Assembly (NCBI RefSeq): GCF_020509005.1
Contig: NC_063013.1
Coordinates: forward strand, 4,960,001 to 5,024,000
Direction: 5' to 3'
DNA from: Fulvia fulva
Taxonomy: Eukaryota > Ascomycota > Dothideomycetes > Mycosphaerellales > Mycosphaerellaceae
DNA: 64,000 nucleotides
The position numbers were made by a program, and so were the translations under genes. Position 1 is the first letter of the stretch. Each line of letters opens with the position of its first letter. Of this stretch, positions 55,506-64,000 are shown piece after piece. The notes under the pieces are model-generated. The model saw only the letters and a program-made list of their open reading frames with translations, did no database searches and was not told the origin of the DNA.

Positions 55506-58500
55506 TTATACATCCTTTGGAAAGCCCTCCGATGCCGTAGGACTGGGCGGCACGACGATAGTAGTAGGCGTCGGAAGCGCTGGCTCCGCGCCTGCTTCCT
55601 CGTCGATGGTACCATCCACGGAAATGGTTGGTCCCTTGGCCTCTTCGGCGATGCTTTGTCCAGTGGTATCGGTGCTGGTACCCTGCGCGCGTCGTCTGGC
55701 TCGGCGCTGGGCTCTCTCGTCATTCGCGCTTTCGCGCCGTCTCCGGACTCTGAGTGAATCTCCATTCGATGGGACTTCGCTCAAGCCACCATCACCTTCA
55801 TTGCTCATATCGCTTCCACGCAGACCCTGTAGCAAGCTGGCAGCGCGATCTGCGACATCTTCGCCTTCAGAAGCAGGCTCGGCGCTGCTGGTGCCTTCTC
55901 CGGATTCGTTGGTAGCTGTGGGACTGAGCAGGCCCGTCTCTCCTTCGAGGTTCTCGCCGGTCTCGGGGATTTCTTGACCGGATGCCACACGGATTTGGTG
56001 CCGGTCCTTGAGGCGAGCTCGGCGACGACGATCGCGAGTGTCTCTTGTTTGTGGTGCTGCAGCACGCAGTTTCTCCATGAGCGCGTCCATGGCTCCTGTG
56101 TTTGGACTGGAAGGAGCATCACTGACATTGACAGCAGCTGATGCCTTTTGGCCTTGCATTTGCTTTCGGCGCATGTTCTCTTCATTACGGCGCCAAGCTT
56201 CCTCAAGTAGAAGGTTCTTCTCGTGCGATTTCTGCGGACCAAATTAGCAAAACAACTCACCTCCAAGACCTGGTCTGACCAGTGACTCACCCTATATTCT
56301 TGCAAGAAGTTTGCAAGTTTCGAGAAGAACTCTCGTCTTGCGTTGTCATCCTTGTTGTCGTCGCCGAAGAATGTAAGGATATCGTCGTAAACCCTGCCCA
56401 TCTCGTCGAGATAGAGCTGCATCTGCTCGGCCTTTCGTCGTGCCTCTTTCATACTGCGCTGTACCACTTGGCTGACACGATCTTCAGGATGGAATTTCTT
56501 CGGATCGCTAAGACTTCCTCTGTCAAGACTGGCTTGCACGTTGTTGACGTTGTCAATATACTTCTTTGCGTCGCCCTGCAGCTGCTCAATGTTGATCTTC
56601 TGCGTTGTCATGACGCCCGCGATATCATCGGCGAAGCCTTCGTACTGTGGGTATTGCTTGCGGACCACACGCTCGACATAATCCATCAATGTCTGTTCGT
56701 TGTTCGTGTCCTTGACCATTCCGAGACGGGCCAGCGAAGAGAGCTTGAAGCCGACGGCTTGCTTGTTGGAGTCGTTCATGTAGTTGCCAATGTCCAAGAT
56801 GAGACCGAACACTGGCATGAGCTTCACCGAGTCACGAAGCGCCTCTGAAACATTGACTACTTGGCTGAGCTTCTTGGAGATCTCGTCGTAGTCAGTCTCG
56901 TAGTTTCTGGTCAAAGCGAGCGCACGCATTCTAGCTTTCCAGTAATGGTGCAGCTCGTACGCAGTGTAGAGGTAAAGTTGATCTTCGCGTGTCAGCTCAG
57001 CCGGATCCTGCTCACGTGTGGTCTTGAGAGCATCCGGGCCTGTCCAGTCCTTGCTGTAGGGTGCCAAAAGCTTAGCAACATTGTCAGGGATAGTGCACAG
57101 CTGTTCGTGTTGCAAGAAGTCGAGAACAGTGCTGTTATCCAGTATCTCCTTGTCGCAGTGTATGACCATTCTTGTAATCTCGTCAGCATCCAGAGTCGAG
57201 AACTTGGCCAGACTGATCTGCATGGTGTGCATAAGATCTCGGCTGATGACTTGCTTCTTATCGCTCTTAGCCTTTCCGCTGCCCTTGCCGAGTATCTTGA
57301 TCTCTTTCGCGCCGAACAACTTCTCAATCTCGTCGAGAATACCCTTCTTAGAGAGCTCTTGGTACTTCTCCTCTTTGCTCTCAGTCGTTGGTGTATGCGA
57401 CGCCCATGCAGTGATTTCGGGCGAATCGACCTTCTCCCAATGCAGTGCCTTGAGCTTCTTCTTGGGACGTGGTGCGACTGGTCCAATTGAGCCAGGTGCT
57501 CCTGTGTAGATTGGCTTGGGTAAGAAGCCTCCAGACTTGGCACCTGGCAGCGGCGGTGCGCCAGGTATTGGCGGAGGTGGGGGCCCACCATTTGTAAATC
57601 CAGGCGCACCGAATCCAGGAGGCGGAGGAGGTGGGGGAGGAGCTGCTCCACCAAAACCTGGCATTCCAGGCGGAGGTGGTGGCGGGGGAGGTGCATTGTT
57701 GGAGAAGCCAGGCATAGGCGGTGGAGGAGGTGCGCTGCTGTTGAAGCCTGGCATTGGTGGCGGGGGCGGTGGAGGTCCGCCATCAAATCCTGAAGGCATA
57801 GGTGGAGCTGGAGGTGCAGCAGCACCTTCAAACTTGTCCCCAGGCTGATCCATGCTCTCGCTAGTAGGTGTCTTCGGGCTCTCGCTCTCCAAGCTGGGAT
57901 GGCTAGGACCAGTAGTGATTCCGTCGCCCTCATCGTCGCTGGCGTCAAGTCTTTGGGTCTTGCTGGTGAGCTCAGAAAGCATGCCCTGCTGAGCTTGAGC
58001 GACAGAGCTGGGGACCTTAGGGCGCTTCATCTCGACCAGTCGTGGCTTCTCGAAGACAATATCGTCATCAGCAAGATCGTTCTCGTCTTCTTCGCTGACT
58101 GCAGCTTCGTGGTTGAGCGTCTTGACGATGGGCTTGCGTTGGATAGCGCTTCTTGCCCTGGGAGCGGTAGTACCCATGAATTGCATCTGCGCATCCATGT
58201 TGTCTGCGTCCATGCCAGCGCCCTCCATCTTCTCGCGAAGCTCTCTAAGCTTGTCGCTAGGGTTGAACTGCTGCCAGACCTTGCCCTCCAATTTGGCTTG
58301 TGTCTTTGCCCGCTCTAGCTGCATCTCAAGTCGATCCATGAGTCTCTCGCGGTCGAGAATCCCTTGCATTGCGGCTGGGTCTACTTTCTCACCATTCTTG
58401 CCACTCTGCTTCTTGTGCGAGTCTGCAATGTCTTGAGCATCACGGAGCATGAGGCACAGTTCTCGGGTCTCAAGCTCATTTCGCTGCAGCTCTTGGGCAC

Positions 58501-60799
58501 GCACTCTCTGCAGATCCGCAAGTTCTGCCTTGAAGGCCTCTGTCTGTCGTGCTTGGAGATCGATGACTGCTGCTTGCTCCTCGAGTTGCTTCTGAAGCTT
58601 AGCGACCAATCCCTCTGCGCCCATCTCAACTTGAGATGCCATCTCATCGCGCTCCGCAATGGCCGCATCGGCAATGAGCTTCGCCTCATGGGCTGCTTCT
58701 CGTGCGTGTCGAGCTTCCGAATCTGTATACAGCTTGTCCATCAAGCTCTGCACTGAGAAGTTCAAAGACTGCTTGAGGTCCATGTCGGGCAGTCTTCGAT
58801 CCATGGCCACATACGAAAGCATGCTCTCAACGAGCTGGAAGAGCTTGAGGCGATCTTCGCCCTCATTATCGCGAATCAGCAGGAGATGCTGTAACGCAGA
58901 GATGAAGTAGTCTGTCTCCTTGCTGCCCGCCAGTCGTTGCTGAATTGCTTCGACGATGTGTACGGGATCGTTCAGGTCCTTGCCCTCGCCTTCCATGCTT
59001 TCGTGCATGGAGCTCCCCTCACGCTCCTGCAAATCTTCATAGTCGATAGCTTCATTCGTCCGATATCGTTCAATCTGTTTGTCAATGACGTCGTACTGGA
59101 AGTCCTCCATCTTCTTCAGGATGCGCTTCAGGCCGCAAGCCACGAACTGCGCTCGTAGATGGCATCGTAGGTGCAAGTCTCGCTCTGGCGCGTCGACGAC
59201 AGAGTTGACCAGGAAGAGCGAGGTCACGGCGTACTCCATGAGCAGGTTCTCCATACCAATGCCACCACTTCGTACTTCGTCGGATGCTCCCACCAGCGAG
59301 CCCATCTTGCCTCGCCCATCGATGGTGACTTCCACGATGCGCATCCAGGCGTCGAATCGGCCATTCTCTCCTTGCTGTGCTTTGAGGTGATCTAGGGCTT
59401 GCAGTACCTTGAGATGGCCTTGCCCATCTGCCCAGTGGCACAAGAATGTCAGCAGCTCGGAAACGAGCTTCCTCGTATTCAGTCGAGGCGATGTGAGGGA
59501 GGCACCTAACGCCATCACGATTGTGTCGTGCTGGAGGGCGTTGTCGGCGCCATACTTGTTGTTCATCAAAGCCTTCAGACATTTGACAATGTCGTATTCG
59601 CGGTCCAGGTCTCTCTCGGTAGTTGAACCCGTTGCTGGCGCAGGACCAGAGCCTTGCCTTTTGTTCAGCTTTCCAAGCGTGTTTGTCAGAGCAATCTGAC
59701 CCTGTGCTTCCACGAACTCCTTTACCCAGGCAATGGGTTGTGTGCGCAAGCTGACAGACAGGCTTTGCAGCTGTTTCGGCGAAATTGTGTTCTCCAGAAT
59801 CCTCTTGACATACCACTGCGGACTGCCCTCTTCGTCGACCCTGCTGTAGTCTGCCCAGCCGCTGCTCGTGTTACCGTGGCCACCGTGCTGGCTGATGATC
59901 GTGTTTCGAGCCATGCTCCTCTTCTTCTGCTCCCCTTGCCATTCCGCCAGTCTATCCTGGTGAACCAAGGTCCACTTCTTGCTGATGGGATATGCCTCCA
60001 TTTGTCTTCTTGCTTGCTCTGGCAGACTCTTCCAACCACGCTTTAGCATCAACTCCAAGAACTCTTTCTCGATAACTTTGTCATCCTTGGGTCTGTGCAA
60101 GATGAAACCGTCGGGTGTGAACGAAGCCTGGCTTGAGAAAGCAGAAGGGTTGTGGGCGTTGAGATAATGCTGATGTCGGTCTCGTTCCTGTGTGATAGCT
60201 TGCCCTAGCTGTGGTAAGTGACCAAAGTCACCTGTTGCGAAAGATGCTTGACTAGCATTTCCTTGCATGTACTGCTGCCGGCCATGCGACGAATTCGATC
60301 GTATACTGCCGTGGTCGCTAGAGTTCCGCGACTGTGCGTACCCGCCGTTGAGCGTGAAGGCGTCGGACTCGAACGATCGACCAGTGCCTGCACGTGCGAC
60401 AGCACTGTGTTTGGGCGGAACAGGTGGTCCACATTTTGCGTCGAAAACGGGGTACTGGTGGAAGTCACCGCCGCCTTTGTTCAGGTGGTGTGGCAGTGGA
60501 TCCCGCCGCGAGACTGGCCTGTCCGCATGATCCACCAGCATCGGCGGCCGGTTGCTGGACGTCGAGTCGTAGGGTATCGACGTGATGACCCCCGCCTGCA
60601 TAGCGAGCCCACTGTGGTCCGCCGTCTGCTGCAGCCTCAGGTACTCGTCCTGCTCCGCCGTCGATATCGAGCTTCGGTGCGAGTGCCGCGATGCATTGTC
60701 CGGCAGCGCGGGTGCATCAGTGTTTCCTTTGTTCTTGTTGCGCGAGAAGAAGCTCTTCCCGCCGCTGGACTGGCGCGCTGCCTTGTCGCTGGAGAACAT
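55506..60799 (-). CDS. sepA: Formin (SepA/Bni1 type)
   Basis: Two exons, 56291-60799 and 55506-56231 with a 59-bp intron, encode 1744 residues, the usual size for the fungal formin. It nucleates linear actin cables for polarised growth and septation. The N-terminal region is disordered and basic; the Rho-binding/FH3 block spans about 230-700 (ELMLKRGWKSLPEQAR, VSELLTFLCHWADGQG). Coiled-coil segments lie at about 690-890. The FH1 polyproline region at about 985-1095 has runs of up to eight Pro in PPPPPPPGMPGF-type repeats for profilin. The FH2 domain is at about 1110-1500 (LHWEKVDSPEITAW, FGLILDIGNYMNDSNKQAVGF). After the intron the protein continues KSHEKNLLLEEAWRRNEEN, matching the family, then a long charged tail with an RRRRARLKDRH-like autoregulatory stretch. 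Antisense open frames here are shadows. Confidence 0.95.
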
Positions 60800-61635
60800 G
60801 TCGCCGTCCTCGTGATCCCGTGTGTGCCTCCTCCACTGCCGCCACCCAGCGCTCCACGGCGCGCACTCAGCTGAGTGTGGCCAGCCAGTGCCCTCTCCTC
60901 TCCTCCGTGCCTACTGCAATATTGCCCGTGCCGCTCTGCTCTGCTGCTGCCCGCAGTGTGCTATACCGTCCACCATTGACCACGTGCTCTCCTCCCACTG
61001 CTTGCCGCTCCGCTCTCGCGCCGCCGCCTGTTCTGTGGTTACGACGGTTATACTCCCACAACGTACCTTCGGTCTGCGCGTCTCGGCTGCCCGCACAGGG
61101 TCTGGTGGTGGTCTATTACTGCGGCGATGTCCTGCATATACAGGGCATGTACAGCGGGTGGTGATCAGATGCGCGTGCGTCGGCGTGGTGTCGCTCCCCA
61201 GGTTTCCAGGTTCAGAGTGGATCGAAAGCTATGAACCAGCGCAGAGACGTGATGCCCACACGAAGCCCCCTTCTCGCGCTCGGCACACTTCCGAGAACGG
61301 CAAGACCGCGATTCCACTGCAACTTTAACTTCGGCGGCAACAACTCTCACTACATGTATACAAATCAACACGATACTGGCTGCCTTGTTCAGGGGGGAAA
61401 GAAGAAGCAAGTGAGAAGTACATGTAATTTGTGAATCTTGTCATGACGAGCATGATCTATTTCCTGGCTACATGCGACATCACAGGCGAACGCTTTTGCT
61501 TGCCACCACACCTTTACATCGGCACTGAAGCCAGCCAATCCCCGCGTGCCATACTCTCTGACATGTGTCGATCGACAGTACAGTAGCGCAAACATGTGCT
61601 CATCTTCAGCTAGCAATACTCCCCGCAATGCCTCA
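60800..61635. promoter_or_regulatory. Intergenic region with the formin promoter
   Basis: 836 bp upstream of the formin and downstream of hus1. Pyrimidine-rich on the plus strand at about 60810-60960. No gene or repeat recognised. Confidence 0.5.
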
Positions 61636-62727
61636 TCATGTCGCATAAGAGGATGTGTAGTATGCCAATACGGACCCTTCTGCATCGCCTCCAGTCTCTG
61701 GATCTGTCAGAAACACGTACAGGACCAATGCGTGTTCGTGGCAGAAACATGCGATGACCCTGCCGCCCAGTCGACCAACGCTGAGCACTCTACCCCAGTC
61801 GCGACCTTCGATTCTCACTGTGGCCCAGCCTTCATCGCTCTGGCCAGATGCGTCGCCCAAGTTCTTCATCCTTGTGCTAGGGTGATTCGCAAGTCCTTCT
61901 TCGCCGTCGGCCACCTGACTTGGATCAAGCTCCGGGTTCTCGAGACCGGTCCATAGACTGCTGATTCGCATGGCATCAGTGTTGAGGGCTAGCTTCAAGC
62001 AGCCGTGCGCATTGGCACTCAACTCGAGCTTGGGTCCCGAGGCGGCACTGTTGAAGCCTGTTCGGGTCGTGGCCTTGCCCGGCATGGCGAGCTTGGTGAA
62101 GCGGTCACTGATACCTTTGAGCTGCATCAAATTGGGTAGCGTGAGATGTACTTCTGGGTCACGACATCGCGGTTCGTGCAGACCTTCGACCGAAGCTGGA
62201 GCCAGGACGCGCACGGGCACGTCTTGTGTAATAGTGACTTCTCGTTCTGTAAAGCGTCCGAAGAACTCCTCACTCTGCTGTGGAAAGGACTCGGTCGCAC
62301 CAAAGCCTGTGCCATCCAACTCCCCATTCCCCGGGTATCCATTCGAGCCAGTAGGAGCACTGCCAGTCGTCGCTTGGGTGGTGATGGTCAGTGAAAGCAG
62401 CGGTATGTTGTCCTTTTTGGTGAGACGAATGCTCGCAGAAGTAGCCTGGCCATGCTGGGCGCTCTTCAGTGCTCGCTGCAGCGGCGCAAGCGGCACCTCC
62501 AAGTTGATCGTGTTGTTCTCCGCGGCTGACTGAATTGTGTACTCGTCCTTTTCAAAGATGGTATCGATAGAGAGCACCGACCATACTTGGCTGCCCTGCT
62601 CCGGGATGACGGTGAACCGTGCGAACTCTTCATCGAGACGAACCCAAGCGATGTGTCCGAGAGTGGCAAGTGATGCTGTGAACTTGGTGAAAGTAGAAAT
62701 GTTTCGTATACTCGCCTTGAACCGCAT
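61636..62727 (-). CDS. hus1: DNA-damage checkpoint clamp subunit Hus1
   Basis: One exon, 363 residues. Hus1 joins Rad9 and Rad1 in the 9-1-1 ring loaded at damaged DNA. The N-terminus MRFKASIRNISTFTKF matches the family start, followed by an AWVRL strand segment and the central NLMQLKGISDRFTKL. The two halves form PCNA-like folds; the C-terminus ends in the family-like EHALVLYVFLTDP followed by an ACYYTSSY-like tail. The insertion at about 125-165 (Gly/Asn-rich) is a loop typical of fungal versions. It is divergent from the F-box gene across 477 bp. Confidence 0.93.
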   Translation of the reverse strand: MRFKASIRNISTFTKFTASLATLGHIAWVRLDEEFARFTVIPEQGSQVWSVLSIDTIFEKDEYTIQSAAENNTINLEVPLAPLQRALKSAQHGQATSASIRLTKKDNIPLLSLTITTQATTGSAPTGSNGYPGNGELDGTGFGATESFPQQSEEFFGRFTEREVTITQDVPVRVLAPASVEGLHEPRCRDPEVHLTLPNLMQLKGISDRFTKLAMPGKATTRTGFNSAASGPKLELSANAHGCLKLALNTDAMRISSLWTGLENPELDPSQVADGEEGLANHPSTRMKNLGDASGQSDEGWATVRIEGRDWGRVLSVGRLGGRVIACFCHEHALVLYVFLTDPETGGDAEGSVLAYYTSSYAT

Positions 62728-63204
62728 GATGAGTGCTGTGAGTCCCAGCTATCGGGAATCTGTGGGAGGTATGCGGTGCACAGGCGAACTCATGCTGTGA
62801 CCGATATCCACGCGCGAGGTCGTGGACGCGTCGTGCCGATTGTACAGCGGCTCATCGACTGCATATATGATAGCTCAGGTATATGAGTGTGAGACGGCCC
62901 TGCAGACTCCAAGCAGAGCTGTCTGAGTACATACGTGATTCTGTATCTGTATCTGTACATGTGCGTGCAGTGGGAAAGTGAATGAAATGATGGCGGCCAG
63001 CAGGCAGAAATTCAACGCACGCGCCTTCATGCACGATCCAGCTTAGCGCCGATCTTCCGATGCAGGGATGTGTGCCTGCGGCCTGCCGTGTCATAAGCCT
63101 AGTCTAACCCGAACCAAACAATCGCGACAGCTTGAACTTCGAGTTCGCGGCCTGCTCCCTCCCACAAACACCGACTTCCCCTTTGGTGACAGTCCACCAG
63201 CATC
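62728..63204. promoter_or_regulatory. Divergent promoter between hus1 and the F-box gene
   Basis: 477 bp, no gene seen. It includes alternating ATCTGTATCTGTATCTGT-type short repeats at about 62938-62956. Confidence 0.5.
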
Positions 63205-64000
63205 ATGGCGGGCACGAAGCGACGTTCGATCCGCCAAATGGCAAGTCGCAAGCGGTCCATCTACGTCGATCCCGAGACCGAGGACGAGTTCGAGGCCGAC
63301 ACCGAAGAGGACTACGAGCCAGAAGAGCCAACAGCCCCACCGCCAAAGAAGCGCAAGACTGTCTCCCGCAAGCCGAAGCCACAGACTCGAAGTCGTGTCA
63401 AGAGCAAGCCAGCGACGAGGTCAATGAAATCTATCTTCAAGATTGGCAAAGCTCGAAAGCCGAACAGCAAGACAGTACCGGAGAAGAAAAAAGAGTTTGC
63501 AGGACCGAGCGACAACAAGATACCCGACTGGACTTCACTACCAGTGGACATTCTTCGAGATATCTTCATCTTTGCATCACAACCCATCCACGAACAGACC
63601 ATTGAGGCGACTGCAAACGTCTCGTGGTTATTCAAGACTGCCAGAGGACTGAAGAACCGTGCGATGGTTGGGCCTGCGCTCGAGGCGTACTACCGATCAC
63701 CATCGCTGCTCAGTAACCTACAGCCATGGCACTTCTTAGATCTGCTTCGGATGCCCAAGGACAAGCGGTACATGGACTACAACGTCAAGACTCATAGTCT
63801 GAGCATAGACGTAAGGCGACTAGCATACTGCGCGCACAACAGACCCTCCTTCGACCTGGGTCCATTGGTGGCAGAGCTACCAAGATTGGAGCACATGGAG
63901 ATCCTTCATCCACAGCACGAGCCTCCATTTCGGCCGATGAAGATCGCGCGGTGGACATTTGCACCGCTGGATTTGTTCAAGATCATGGAAGACAAGAACA
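63205..64000 (+). CDS. F-box protein, 5' part (cut by window end)
   Basis: An open frame of 265 complete codons from ATG 63205 to the window end with no stop. The start gives MAGTKRRSIRQMASRKRSIY, then an acidic and Lys/Arg-rich region (about 20-105) like a nuclear localisation segment. An F-box follows at about 110-150 (PDWTSLPVDILRDIFIFAS, ANVSWLFKTARGL). The following YMDYNVKTHSLSIDVRRLAY and LVAELPRLEHMEILHP fit the beginning of a leucine-rich region, so a substrate receptor of an SCF ligase is likely. Several other short frames overlap it but none shows family features. The remainder lies beyond 64,000. Confidence 0.83.
   Translation, partial: MAGTKRRSIRQMASRKRSIYVDPETEDEFEADTEEDYEPEEPTAPPPKKRKTVSRKPKPQTRSRVKSKPATRSMKSIFKIGKARKPNSKTVPEKKKEFAGPSDNKIPDWTSLPVDILRDIFIFASQPIHEQTIEATANVSWLFKTARGLKNRAMVGPALEAYYRSPSLLSNLQPWHFLDLLRMPKDKRYMDYNVKTHSLSIDVRRLAYCAHNRPSFDLGPLVAELPRLEHMEILHPQHEPPFRPMKIARWTFAPLDLFKIMEDKN

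Noticed and set aside
56232..56290. Second GTGAGT inside the formin intron suggesting a nine-base microexon or alternative donor
   Set aside because: It would leave introns of 21 and 29 bases, shorter than any other here; the single 59-base intron restores the family sequence.
57516..57848. Poly-Gly open frame opposite the formin FH1 region
   Set aside because: Complement of polyproline codons; a composition shadow.

Overview
The window is nuclear DNA of a filamentous ascomycete (Pezizomycotina). The evidence is short GT-AG introns of about 45-100 bp, frequent single-exon genes, a fungal gene repertoire (formin, GH92 mannosidase, Zn2Cys6 regulator, NCS1 permease, 2EXR proteins, S10 carboxypeptidase, PaxB-like membrane cyclase) and a transposon island carrying the signature of repeat-induced point mutation (RIP). 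A Dothideomycete is my best guess, but nothing here proves it.

Positions 1 to about 15,990 are a RIP-degraded nest of transposons with almost no CpA or TpG and stops in every frame. From the left it holds: the 3' part of a minus-strand Ty1/copia element with its 3' LTR cut by the window edge (1-2349); a later, barely mutated solo LTR with intact ATCCT target duplications (2350-2584); and a minus-strand Ty3/gypsy relic (A) running from about 2590 to about 15,990. Relic A is interrupted by a pogo/Fot1-like deletion derivative (4385-5517, TA duplication) and by a full-length second gypsy element B (7362-14767, 194-bp LTRs, ATTAT duplications). RIP changed the reverse transcriptase YLDD to YLNN in both gypsy elements. 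The island ends sharply near 15,990.

From 16,000 to 64,000 the DNA is gene-dense and unmutated. In order: S10 serine carboxypeptidase (+), GAPDH (-), Cys-rich protein (-), YjlB-type cupin (-), Ssh4-like SPRY protein (-), then an unmutated solo copy of the copia LTR (25725-25958). Next is a probable nitrogen-scavenging cluster (26421-34691): a biuret hydrolase-allophanate hydrolase fusion (-), a 2-oxoglutarate/Fe(II) oxygenase (-), an NCS1 permease (+) sharing a GATA-rich divergent promoter with the oxygenase, and a Zn2Cys6 regulator (-). After it come an AAA+ ATPase (+), a small membrane protein (-), GH92 mannosidase (+), a Cys-rich single-pass membrane protein (+), a PaxB-like membrane protein (-), three tandem 2EXR-type paralogues (-), RNase H2 catalytic subunit (+), a small membrane protein (-), an F-box/RCC1 protein resembling Saf1 (+), the formin (-), Hus1 (-) and the start of an F-box protein (+) cut by the window end.

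Two copies of a 142-154 bp inverted-repeat element (MITE-like) sit at 16153-16306 and 43300-43441. The strongest candidates for something new are the fused biuret/allophanate hydrolase with its neighbours, and a hairpin at the gag-pol junction of both gypsy families whose stem differs by compensatory changes while the loop is identical.
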